Assembly: GCA_963666825.2 (NCBI GenBank)
Contig: OY763044.2
Span: 124,001-188,000, forward strand
Source of the DNA: Saccharicrinis sp963666825
GTDB taxonomy: Bacteria > Bacteroidota > Bacteroidia > Bacteroidales > Marinilabiliaceae
Direction of reading: 5' to 3'
DNA length: 64,000 bases
Shown: positions 27,029 through 35,615 of the stretch, piece by piece
Position numbering within the stretch: the stretch's first letter is position 1
Layout of the letters: each line of letters starts with the position of its first letter
Notes under the pieces: generated by a model
What the model was told of the DNA's origin: nothing
The model's database searches: none
The model's input: only the letters and a program-made list of their open reading frames with translations
Made by a program: the position numbers and the translations under genes

Positions 27029-27896
27029 GAAATTTGTGTGTTAATTATATTTTTGGTAAAAATATATATTTTGTTTTAAAATGATAAAGGATTATAGATT
27101 AATGATTAAATGAATGCTACAAATTTTGTTGACTGTTGATTGTTGGATGAATATTCACTACTCATCTCTTTGTGGTCAATGAGGCTGTGTTATCTATGCT
27201 GTAAATCAATTGTCTATTTTATAGGGATTTATAGGGGGCTTTTACTGATTAAATACATTATTCCCAACTTTCTGGTTATTGTACCAATGATTCCATTTTT
27301 TGCTTTTCTCATTGCCTTTTTATTAATATGGTGAAACAATCTTATAATTCAACTTTGGAGTGACTTAATAAAGGACTATTAGGTGCCATAGAGGCAATTA
27401 ATATATATTTAGTATACTGCTTCGTCTTATTATATTCAATAAATATGCCATATGATTGAACAAACATCGAAGGAACATCGAAGGAACATCAAAGAAACCC
27501 CTTATTTTACCCCTGCCAATACACTATCAGTTTCAATCAAAGTGGCTACAATTTTATCTGTTAAGTTTACTAAATGTGTATCAAACATAGATCATTAGGA
27601 TTTAGATCAATATATCTATAGAATTTAGACTGTAGATATTGTATTTGTTTAAAAGATTCTTGATGACAATGATTTATATATTGTAGTGACTTATTGTATA
27701 TGCTTAATAACTCACATATACAATGCATTAATGAGGTATTATCAATATGATTGATGTTTTTTGTTTATTACAATAGGTGTTATCCCTTCGCTGAGCCAAG
27801 GGATCGGATTGCAAATTTGAATGAGTATATAGTTAAAAATATTGACCAGAAGACGAATTAAGAGGGCAAGTTGTTTATTATAAACAACTCATTTTA
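27029..27896. other. 868-base intergenic region between tamB end and exbB
   Basis: No convincing gene. It holds the exbB promoter side, an 11-bp tandem repeat (27463-27494) and a short hairpin ATCCCTT/AAGGGAT at about 27781-27803. A 64-codon hydrophobic open frame on the plus strand (27140-27334) has no supporting features, and I do not call it. The length is unusual for this compact window. Confidence 0.5.
27463..27494. repeat. 11-bp direct tandem repeat, about 2.9 copies
   Basis: AACATCGAAGG occurs at 27463-27473 and 27474-27484. A degenerate third copy, AACATCAAAG, follows at 27485-27494. The function is unknown. Confidence 0.7.
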
Positions 27897-30800
27897 TTAT
27901 AAATCATCAGATTCAATCTTTATTTCCTTTTCTTTTTTTGCTTTACCAGTAATCAAGTTCCAATACTTTTTAAGTAATTCTCCAAAAGTATCAAATTCTT
28001 CCTGGTATGATAATCCAACTCCTTGGGTAGTAGGTGAGTTATCGTAACTGAAGTCATCGTTGCTGTGTGTGTAAGCTTTTGCTCTTAAAGATCCTGATTT
28101 ATTTAGCTTTACATCCATGTCAAAATCACCTACAATGTTACTGGTGTTTTGTTGAACAGCACTGTAACCCCCGTATTCTACATTACCATTTAAAGACACC
28201 CTGTTATTGAAAAGTTGTGTACTAAGGGCAACTTCAATCTGCTCAGTAGATATTTCATCCTCAGGGCGGTAATTAATACCAATATCTAGGTCATTACTTA
28301 TCTGAGAAAGCCAGTTACTTAAATAACTTGATAACATTTCTGAAGTGGTTGTTAATGCTGCTGTATTTACCTGATTTCCGCTTCCGGAGCCGGCATTGTA
28401 ACTAGGCGTGAAGAATTTGTTTAATATAAGAAGTGATAATACCTGTCTGTTTAACTCTTCCTCAGTATTAATAGCATCTTCAATGATATTTTGAGTAGAC
28501 TCTTCCATAGTTGGTGCTGAAATATCAAATTTGACAGAAGGTTGAGATAAACGATCTCCTAAAATCAGATCGCAGTTAATAGGTATACGTTTGTATATTT
28601 CACTGTTTTCATTGATTTCATCACTGGATGGAGCAACCAATGGTTGAATTGAAGTTTTTATTTTATAGGTTGCTGTAATATCAATAAGCGCATCATATGG
28701 ATCACCTTCCCAGATAACCGTTCCTCCTTTATTAATGTCAAACCTTTTGTTCACAACATTCTCTAATGAAAATAGGTAATCTCCTCTTTCGGCAGTATAA
28801 TCTCCGTAGAAGTTAATTTCTCCTTCCTTAGAAATCTGAATCTGTAAATATCCATTTCCTGTACTTCGTAAAATATCACCTACTGATGGATCAAAAATAA
28901 CCTGAACCTGAGCATCCGGAGTAATTTCAATACCCATGTTCATTGAAAAGTTTGATAAATTAACATTATATTCAATATCTTCAGGTTGAGAAGTACCAGA
29001 AAATAATGTTGTATCGCTGTGATTTACAAATTGGATGAAATTATTATCCAGCGACTCTTCCTTGTCTGTAATTGGTATGTAAAGTATTGTTTTTGGTTCT
29101 GACTTACCCTGAATATCAATATTTATATCATAAGTTTTTCCTGTTACGGACAAATCACCAGATGCAAAAACATTTCCATAGTAGTATGGATTATCTTGTA
29201 CTGTTGTATTTAAAACAGACATATTATTCGCTCTTGCATATAAATTGTACGACATATCGTAGAAGTTATTATGCAAAATCTCTCCGGTAAAAGTTCCTTT
29301 TTTACCATAAGAATCTGTAACAGTCATGTTTTTAAATACTAATGAATCTGAGGTAAGTCGAACACTGTCTTCTAAATAGAAATAAGTCTTTAGCAGGTCA
29401 ATGTCGAATTTGGTCTTGTTGACTTTAAAATCCCCTTCTAATTCAAGTCTGTCTGATCCATTATGTAAATTAATATTACCAGAAGCAGTACCTTTTAAGT
29501 TTTGTGCAATTTTACTTATGTATAAATTCAAAAAGCCCAGAGGAACACTATCTACTCTAAAGTCAAAATTGTAATCTTTATTTTGAGGACTAAAATATCC
29601 ACCTCCTACAATCGGAAAAATATCACCTCTCTCTGCTTTTGTTTCAAGGATAACAGCCTTTTTCTCCTGATCCCACGATGAATTGATGTTTAACTTACCA
29701 ACTTCATCATGATTTACGCTAAGTTGATTAATAACTAAGTCGCTTGATATAATAGGTGATTCCAGGTTTTCTTTCACCTCCACTTCTCCGGTTAAAATTC
29801 CTCCTATAGATAACTCTTTCAGGTTTAGAAAACTGGTAACCTCACCAAGATCTATGTTTCTGAAGTAAGCAGATAACTGGTTACTGCCTGTTTTATACAT
29901 ATAGCCATTGAGGCTTATTTCCTGATTTAAATGGTGCGTTCTGAAAGTGTTCACTTTAAAACCATTTGGATTGAAATAGAAGGAGGATGGCTGTATGCTC
30001 CAGGTTGTATCGTTGATGATGATCGATGAGGGTGACAGATCGGTGCTGGTGTAAATGTCTCCAGAGGCTGATTTATTAAATGTACTTCTGGTAAAAATAG
30101 CTCCGCTATTCGTTTGTTCTTCCCAGTTATTCCAGAAGATATTTGTGTTTAGTGTATCGTTTTGAGATTGTTGAGATAAAGTAAAGTTATATAAAGGGAG
30201 AAGGTTGCCAATAAACAAACTTTCGCTTCTTATATTGCTTGACAGTTTTGAAGAATCTGTTTTAAAATAAAAATTAATACTATTTGCATGTATAGTGTTT
30301 ATTTTGATTTCGTCAGAGTATCCTTCAATTAAAAGATCTCTTGTGTTATCTGTATAGTGTGCTTCTAATTCGCTATTGTCAGCAATGATTATTTGAGGGT
30401 TTATGGTTTGTAACAACTCATTTAAAAGCTTAGTTTTAAGACTAAAATTAAAATTGCAATTGGTGTTGTATGTAGTATTTTCTTTTGTTGAAAATAATGA
30501 TGGTAAATAATTTGCCAATAAACCTTTAAAATGATTAGGGATGGTTTTTAAACTATAATTACCTTTTAGTTCTGCATCTAAGATGTTTGAATTTATTGTT
30601 ATAGCTTTTTTATTTGGTCCGTAATCCATTGAGCGAACAATAAAACTATCCAATTTAAAAGAATTGTTTTCTGTTTCTATAGTACCGTCGAAAAGTTGTA
30701 TGTCACCTTTGATGTCATCTAAGTTACTACCATATAAAAGGGCATGAATGTCGGCATTAATTGAGCTGTTTTTAAGCTTAGGAGCTATTTTTAATTTATC

Positions 30801-32306
30801 GAGTCTTAAATCATGTACCGAGGCCGTAAAATCAAATTCTGGAATTTCATTTGCAAAATCCACTTTCCCATTGAACTCCATTTTAGCATTGGGATCTTTA
30901 AGAGATATTTTTCCATTAAAACGGTTGTTAGATAACAATCCGTTCATTTCAATTTTTTCGTATTTGTAATTTTTATAATCAATTGAATCAATAGTTCCGT
31001 TGATGTAAGCATTAAAATGTTTATCCATGGTTCTATAGCCCTGTATAGATATATCCATTGTAATGTTACTTAAATCTTTTTCCGACTTAATTAGCTTACC
31101 AATGTTTAATGAAGTGGTATTCAAAAAACCTGAATAAACCAGACTGTTGTCTTCAGTCAGCTTAATTCCTATATCTGTTTTTAAGTTTCCTAATTCAGTT
31201 TTAAACTCACCATAAGCAACGAGATTATCAATGAATCCGGAAAAATTACCACTATACTCAATGTTGCCAAATTGATTAAATGATGCAGGGAAATTAACTT
31301 CATCAGATTTTCTGATAACAGGAATTAGCTTTGCTAAATCAGTAATGTTAGTGGATAAATTTTTAACATTTAAAAATATAAATGTCTCATTAAGATTAGG
31401 AAGACCTTTTATATCAAAATTGGTATGAAGCTGAGTGTTAGTACCTGCGTTTATGAAAATATTACTACCATTAATATTATCAACAGTTCCCTTAAGGATT
31501 CCCTTCATATTGAATGGGTAATTAATCTTAGGGAATTTTGGGAAGAATATTTTCAGATCGTTGTAAGACGTAGAAAATGAATTTATTTTGATACTAAACG
31601 GAATTTTAGTAAAGTCATTTTCAGCTTCAGTTGTTGAATCTTTTTGTATGTTAAAATACTCCAGACTTAAATAAGAATATTGGGATTTAGCTCTGAGGGC
31701 TTTAATACCAAATGAGTTCTTTCCAAAAGCTAAAATACCTTTTGTTTTGGTTAGAGTAATTCCTGATTGTTCTGAAAAAGAAAGGTTATTTATGTTTGCC
31801 GAAACTGAATCTTTTAAGAATTTTATTTTGTTAATATTCAGGTTTAGGTTAGATATATTGATGTTGTTTGGATTGAATTGTAAATTGCTTAATTTATCTT
31901 GTTTGTCTTTATTTTTATATTGAAGGTTGCAATCTTTTAACCTGATTTCATTAGTATGGTAATACCATTTTGATTTATTTGAACTGTTATTTTTTAAAGA
32001 ATCAAGTATTGATTGAAAATTGAACTTCCCATCTGTTTTGGATACTCTTGTAGATGCTTTTGATGCAGTAATTCTTCCAAAATATATTTCTTGCTTTGAA
32101 AATAATAAAGAATCAATTGTAGCATCAAGTTGATTTACAAATATTAAAGTGTCATTGTTTTGGTCTTTAACTAAAAAATGATCAATGGTAAGTTTCTTAA
32201 TGGGGCTAAAATGAAAGCCTTCAATAGATACCTCAACACCAAAATCTTCAGATAGCTGAGAAGTTATCAGCTTGCTTAAAGAATTTTGTACCCCTGGAAT
32301 CAACAC
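27897..32306 (-). CDS. tamB: Translocation and assembly module protein TamB
   Basis: This is a 1469-residue protein from the first conventional start, GTG at 32306. It is a long beta-rich repeat protein ending in the TamB/DUF490 domain (about 1000-1440). It forms a lipid-transport bridge across the periplasm and helps outer-membrane protein assembly. The expected N-terminal membrane anchor is missing from this start. It is encoded in frame just upstream: 32306-32384 reads IIKKSYKILFYVLLGL, then IILPIVIYFA, with no stop until 32490. No ATG, GTG or TTG lies in that extension, so the true start is probably a rare codon such as ATT at 32384, giving about 1495 residues. It is divergent from tsaD. 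Confidence 0.88.
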   Translation of the reverse strand: MLIPGVQNSLSKLITSQLSEDFGVEVSIEGFHFSPIKKLTIDHFLVKDQNNDTLIFVNQLDATIDSLLFSKQEIYFGRITASKASTRVSKTDGKFNFQSILDSLKNNSSNKSKWYYHTNEIRLKDCNLQYKNKDKQDKLSNLQFNPNNINISNLNLNINKIKFLKDSVSANINNLSFSEQSGITLTKTKGILAFGKNSFGIKALRAKSQYSYLSLEYFNIQKDSTTEAENDFTKIPFSIKINSFSTSYNDLKIFFPKFPKINYPFNMKGILKGTVDNINGSNIFINAGTNTQLHTNFDIKGLPNLNETFIFLNVKNLSTNITDLAKLIPVIRKSDEVNFPASFNQFGNIEYSGNFSGFIDNLVAYGEFKTELGNLKTDIGIKLTEDNSLVYSGFLNTTSLNIGKLIKSEKDLSNITMDISIQGYRTMDKHFNAYINGTIDSIDYKNYKYEKIEMNGLLSNNRFNGKISLKDPNAKMEFNGKVDFANEIPEFDFTASVHDLRLDKLKIAPKLKNSSINADIHALLYGSNLDDIKGDIQLFDGTIETENNSFKLDSFIVRSMDYGPNKKAITINSNILDAELKGNYSLKTIPNHFKGLLANYLPSLFSTKENTTYNTNCNFNFSLKTKLLNELLQTINPQIIIADNSELEAHYTDNTRDLLIEGYSDEIKINTIHANSINFYFKTDSSKLSSNIRSESLFIGNLLPLYNFTLSQQSQNDTLNTNIFWNNWEEQTNSGAIFTRSTFNKSASGDIYTSTDLSPSSIIINDTTWSIQPSSFYFNPNGFKVNTFRTHHLNQEISLNGYMYKTGSNQLSAYFRNIDLGEVTSFLNLKELSIGGILTGEVEVKENLESPIISSDLVINQLSVNHDEVGKLNINSSWDQEKKAVILETKAERGDIFPIVGGGYFSPQNKDYNFDFRVDSVPLGFLNLYISKIAQNLKGTASGNINLHNGSDRLELEGDFKVNKTKFDIDLLKTYFYLEDSVRLTSDSLVFKNMTVTDSYGKKGTFTGEILHNNFYDMSYNLYARANNMSVLNTTVQDNPYYYGNVFASGDLSVTGKTYDINIDIQGKSEPKTILYIPITDKEESLDNNFIQFVNHSDTTLFSGTSQPEDIEYNVNLSNFSMNMGIEITPDAQVQVIFDPSVGDILRSTGNGYLQIQISKEGEINFYGDYTAERGDYLFSLENVVNKRFDINKGGTVIWEGDPYDALIDITATYKIKTSIQPLVAPSSDEINENSEIYKRIPINCDLILGDRLSQPSVKFDISAPTMEESTQNIIEDAINTEEELNRQVLSLLILNKFFTPSYNAGSGSGNQVNTAALTTTSEMLSSYLSNWLSQISNDLDIGINYRPEDEISTEQIEVALSTQLFNNRVSLNGNVEYGGYSAVQQNTSNIVGDFDMDVKLNKSGSLRAKAYTHSNDDFSYDNSPTTQGVGLSYQEEFDTFGELLKKYWNLITGKAKKEKEIKIESDDL

Positions 32307-32506
32307 AGCAAAATAAATTACTATGGGTAAAATAATTAAGCCCAGCAGGACATAGAATAATATTTTGTAAGATTTTTTGATAATTTTGCAATTTGTTATG
32401 CAAAAGTAATGAAAAAGGATATTTGTGAAATGGTTATTTTTGATGTAATCAACATTTTTCCTTATTAAAGTTGTTTTGCAATTGTTGGATTAATCAAAAG
32501 GAGAGA

Positions 32507-33526
32507 ATGAGTACATATATTTTGGGAATTGAGTCGTCATGTGATGATACTTCAGCAGCTGTTTTTAAAGATGAAGAAATATTGTCCAATAGAATTGCTA
32601 ATCAGGATGTTCATAAGTCTTATGGAGGAGTAGTTCCTGAATTGGCATCACGAGCCCATCAGCAAAATATTATTCCAGTTGTTGATCAGGCATTAAAAGA
32701 TGCAGGAGTTAAGGCTTCAGAAATTGATGCTGTTGCATTTACCCGCGGACCAGGTTTGATGGGATCTCTTTTGGTTGGAACTTCTTTTGCAAAAGGATTT
32801 GCTTTAGCTAATCAGATTCCTTTAGTGGAAGTTAACCATCTTCATGCTCATGTTTTGGCCCATTTTATTAAAGAACCAAATGGAGAAAATGATCACCCGG
32901 ATTTTCCTTTCTTATGCCTGTTGGTGTCAGGAGGGAATAGTCAGATTGTATTGGTAAAAAGTCCCTCAGAAATGGAGGTTGTTGGTCAGACTATTGATGA
33001 TGCTGCAGGTGAGGCTTTTGATAAGTGTGCAAAAGTGATGGGCTTACCTTATCCGGGAGGACCTTTGATTGATAAGTTAGCCAAGGAAGGTAATGCTGAT
33101 GAATTTCAGTTTGCAAAGCCACGAATTAAAGATTATGATTATAGTTTTAGTGGATTAAAAACATCCTTTCTTTATTTTTTAAGAGATCAGATTAAATTTA
33201 ACCCTGACTTTATAGAAGAAAATAAAGAAGACTTGTGTGCTTCACTTCAGAAAACAATTGTGGATATTTTGCTTGATAAACTGGATAAGGCAGCAAAAGA
33301 CTTAAAAATAAATCAAGTTGCTTTGGCTGGAGGAGTGTCTGCAAATTCCGGATTAAGAGAGGGTTTGTTAAAATTAGCTAAAAAGCGAAAATGGAAAACC
33401 TTTATTCCAAAATTTGCGTACACCACTGATAATGCGGCAATGATTGCCATTACGGGTTATTATAAATATAAGCAAGGGCAATTTGCCAAGCATGAAGATG
33501 CACCTTTTAGCAGGGTGGTGTTTTAA
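32507..33526 (+). CDS. tsaD: tRNA N6-adenosine threonylcarbamoyltransferase TsaD
   Basis: I choose the ATG at 32507 (339 residues) rather than an upstream in-frame start, because the family begins STYILGIESSCDDT. An AAGGAG lies 3 bases upstream of it, unusual in this window where most genes lack Shine-Dalgarno sequences. The metal ligands are H111 and H115 in NHLHAHVLAH (E. coli numbering identical) and D308 in TTDNAAM. SGGNSQIVLV is the ATP-fold loop. It transfers threonylcarbamoyl from TC-AMP to A37 of ANN-decoding tRNAs, with TsaB and TsaE. It is divergent from tamB. The RiPP-like cassette starts 126 bases downstream. Confidence 0.96.
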   Translation: MSTYILGIESSCDDTSAAVFKDEEILSNRIANQDVHKSYGGVVPELASRAHQQNIIPVVDQALKDAGVKASEIDAVAFTRGPGLMGSLLVGTSFAKGFALANQIPLVEVNHLHAHVLAHFIKEPNGENDHPDFPFLCLLVSGGNSQIVLVKSPSEMEVVGQTIDDAAGEAFDKCAKVMGLPYPGGPLIDKLAKEGNADEFQFAKPRIKDYDYSFSGLKTSFLYFLRDQIKFNPDFIEENKEDLCASLQKTIVDILLDKLDKAAKDLKINQVALAGGVSANSGLREGLLKLAKKRKWKTFIPKFAYTTDNAAMIAITGYYKYKQGQFAKHEDAPFSRVVF

Positions 33527-33622
33527 TGGGTAAAAAAGAACCGTTTATTTAAAAGTTCAATTCTTTTATCAAAAGCACTAAAGTATTTTGGTAAAAGATA
33601 GAGGTTTAAATATGTTTTTTTA

Positions 33623-33630
33623 TATTTTTG
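33623..33630 (+). promoter_or_regulatory. Possible -7 promoter element of the peptide cassette
   Basis: TATTTTTG fits TAnnTTTG and lies 22 bases before the ATG of the PqqD-like gene. No matching -33 element was found at the usual spacing. The short leader is plausible but unproven. Confidence 0.35.
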
Positions 33631-33652
33631 TCCAGAATCGAAATTTGTATAG

Positions 33653-33943
33653 ATGGATTTTTCAAAGGTTTACTGTAAAAGTGAACGATTTGTAGAAAAG
33701 AGTATTGGGAATGAAAAGGTGTTGGTTCCGCTAACAGATAATGTAGCAGATATGAACCATGTATTAACACTAAATGAAGTTGGTACTTTTTTATATGACC
33801 ATATTGATGGAGAAAAATCAATTGAAGAAATATTGATGTTGTTGTTGAATGAATATGAGGTTGCTAGAGATGTAGCCCAAAATGATGTAGAACAATTTTT
33901 TGCTAATACTGTTAGTAAAGAAATTATATACGAAAAACAATAG
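33653..33943 (+). CDS. PqqD-like RiPP recognition element protein
   Basis: The 96-residue protein has the compact PqqD winged-helix build: an N-terminal beta hairpin (about 12-32), then LNEVGTFLYDHIDGEKSIEEIL, split here as LNEVGTFLYDHI and DGEKSIEEIL, and a closing helix pair. PqqD proteins bind the leader of a ribosomally made peptide and present it to modifying enzymes. It is the first gene of a tight cassette: the putative precursor follows 23 bases after its stop. No radical-SAM partner is present, unlike the PQQ pathway. Similar free-standing PqqD genes (B1) occur in lasso-peptide clusters. Confidence 0.82.
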   Translation: MDFSKVYCKSERFVEKSIGNEKVLVPLTDNVADMNHVLTLNEVGTFLYDHIDGEKSIEEILMLLLNEYEVARDVAQNDVEQFFANTVSKEIIYEKQ

Positions 33944-33966
33944 AATAAAATTGTTTGAGCTATTGC

Positions 33967-34215
33967 ATGAAGAATTGGGAAAAAAATAAAAAAGTATATT
34001 CTAAGCCAGAACTGGAAGTGGTAAAGGTGGATCATGAGATATCGTTGGTGATGATGACTAATCCTCCTTCTGATGAAGATACCTCTGGATCTGGAGATTG
34101 GACTAGTGGTACAAGTGCAACTATTGAAATGGGGGCGTCATCACCTGTAAGTACTTTTAATACTACAGATACTAATAATCCTTTTGGTACTTCTTCTCCA
34201 AACTACAATAATTAA
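33967..34215 (+). CDS. Putative ribosomal peptide precursor (82 aa)
   Basis: I choose ATG 33967; an upstream in-frame TTG adds four residues and is less likely. The 82-residue peptide starts with a basic segment MKNWEKNKKVYSKPE, then ELEVVKVDHEISLVMM, a leader pattern (KP-E-(I/L)-E-V) seen in Bacteroidota peptide precursors. After NPPSDED comes a Ser/Thr/Gly/Asn-rich tail with SGSGDWTSGTS, FNTTDTNNPFGTSS and final PNYNN. No Cys is in the tail, so it is not a lanthipeptide-like or sactipeptide core. It lies between a PqqD-like leader binder and an HPr-kinase-like gene. The call is inference: no known precursor family is matched exactly. Confidence 0.6.
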   Translation: MKNWEKNKKVYSKPELEVVKVDHEISLVMMTNPPSDEDTSGSGDWTSGTSATIEMGASSPVSTFNTTDTNNPFGTSSPNYNN

Positions 34216-34220
34216 ATTTT

Positions 34221-35123
34221 ATGATTAATGACCATAAGAAATTGGTCGTAAGAATTGCAGATTTAATTCTGGAATACAACTCAGAAGATGTCAATATCCT
34301 TTTTGATAGAAATATATCAGTTGATTATTATTGTGTCAATGATAAAAGTGATTGGGATTTTAAAATTAACTATCATTTAGGATTCTATGATAAGAATCTA
34401 GAAAATCAAGTATGGGATTTCGTAGGTCATTCAACTGGAGAGTTTTACTGGAATTATTCGTGGTTTGTAAATTATGGTTTAGATGATATTTTAATTAAAA
34501 TTGAATTTAAAAATCATAACGAATTAGCGGTAATATTTGCATCTTTTAATACAATATCACGCATAGTTGATGTAAAGGTTATTCCTAAAAATTCAAATGT
34601 ACTACCTTTAAAAATAGATCCTTTTATAAATCCTTTGGGTTCTCTATTGTTATTATATTTTTTGAAAATTAAAGGAGGTTTGTTGTTACATGCTTCTGCT
34701 GTAATTAACAACAATAAATCATATGTATTTACAGGTGTTTCAGGTATTGGTAAATCAACCATGTTTAACTTGTGGAAACAAAATGGTTATGATGTGATCA
34801 ATGATGATCGTGTCGTGATTAGATTGATTGACGGAGTAGTTAAAATATATAACAATCCAATGCCATATTACAGACAGGAGCCTAGAGAGTCTGTTTTAGA
34901 TAAAGTTTTTCTTTTAAAACAATCGCCTGAAAATTATAGTAAGGAATTGTTTGGTGCTGTTGCCTTTTCCAGAGTTATGGGTAATTTTATACAACAATTT
35001 TTTAATAAGGAAATGGTAAAAAATCATCTTGAATATGTGGAGGAGGTTCTTTCGTTTCTAAAGGTATATGAGTTGGGATTTAAGCCTGATGTGGAAATTA
35101 TTGATTTGATCAAAAGCCTTTAG
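34221..35123 (+). CDS. HPr-kinase-like P-loop protein, putative peptide kinase
   Basis: The protein is 300 residues. The C-terminal half has the HPr kinase fold: H157 in LLLHASAV, Walker A GVSGIGKST (G172-T180), and INDDRVVI near 193-200 in the Walker B position. The N-terminal 130 residues lack the usual HPrK N-domain. Proteins of this type in lasso-peptide clusters (ThcoK, PadeK) phosphorylate a Ser of the precursor. Here the adjacent peptide tail is full of Ser and Thr, so it is a plausible substrate. It starts 5 bases after the precursor gene. A role in HPr carbon regulation is unlikely because of the context and short N-domain. Confidence 0.72.
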   Translation: MINDHKKLVVRIADLILEYNSEDVNILFDRNISVDYYCVNDKSDWDFKINYHLGFYDKNLENQVWDFVGHSTGEFYWNYSWFVNYGLDDILIKIEFKNHNELAVIFASFNTISRIVDVKVIPKNSNVLPLKIDPFINPLGSLLLLYFLKIKGGLLLHASAVINNNKSYVFTGVSGIGKSTMFNLWKQNGYDVINDDRVVIRLIDGVVKIYNNPMPYYRQEPRESVLDKVFLLKQSPENYSKELFGAVAFSRVMGNFIQQFFNKEMVKNHLEYVEEVLSFLKVYELGFKPDVEIIDLIKSL

Positions 35124-35145
35124 ATAATTAAAACCATATTTGCCT

Positions 35146-35607
35146 ATGAATTCTTCCTGTGATAATAGAAAAGTTATATCTAAAGCTTTTATTGATATTT
35201 TACAGCAGGGCAAGATTGTTGAAATTCCTGTTTATGGATTAAGTATGTTTCCGCTTTTCTTACCTGGAGATATAGTTAGGGTTGTCAATAAAGAAGTTTT
35301 GAGATTAATAAAAGGAGATATTGTTGTATATAAGGTTGGTAGTAAATTAATCATGCATCGATTGATAAGTGTTAATAGTAATAAAAAACAATTGTTATGT
35401 AAGGGCGATGGTTTAATTTTAAAAGATCCTGCAATTAATTTTGAAAATTATTTAGGAGTTGTAATCGAACATTACAGGAAGGGTAAATATATAAAATCAT
35501 CTCGGATTATAAATTTTTTAATATTAAAAAGTACCAGTTTTCTTGGTGTTATATTTTATATACTAGGAAGATTCTGGAATAAATTGTATAATCGTAGGAC
35601 AGTGTAA
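35146..35607 (+). CDS. S26/S24-like membrane peptidase, putative leader or signal peptidase
   Basis: I choose ATG 35146 (153 residues); an upstream TTG adds two residues. The signal-peptidase-like box is GLSMFPLFLPGD with the candidate nucleophile S33 (GLSM), followed by KGDIVVY, then H71 in MHRLI and KGDG near 86. Bacterial type I peptidases use a Ser/Lys pair; here the position after the beta strand holds His, as in archaeal and ER enzymes. A C-terminal hydrophobic stretch (about 118-140) may anchor it. It lies 22 bases after the kinase-like gene and 8 before the exporter. It may mature the precursor, but the substrate is unproven. Confidence 0.68.
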   Translation: MNSSCDNRKVISKAFIDILQQGKIVEIPVYGLSMFPLFLPGDIVRVVNKEVLRLIKGDIVVYKVGSKLIMHRLISVNSNKKQLLCKGDGLILKDPAINFENYLGVVIEHYRKGKYIKSSRIINFLILKSTSFLGVIFYILGRFWNKLYNRRTV

Positions 35608-35615
35608 ACTCTTTA

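Noticed and set aside
27140..27334. 64-codon hydrophobic open frame on the plus strand
   Set aside because: No homology signal I recognise, no start context, biased AT-rich hydrophobic composition; most likely a chance frame.
32471..32506. tsaD start 12 codons upstream
   Set aside because: The family starts at MSTYILGIESS, and the upstream residues FCNCWINQKER do not fit; the AAGGAG also favours 32507.
33670..34035. Minus-strand 121-codon frame opposite the PqqD-like gene
   Set aside because: It covers a gene with a clear family match on the other strand and has no features of its own.
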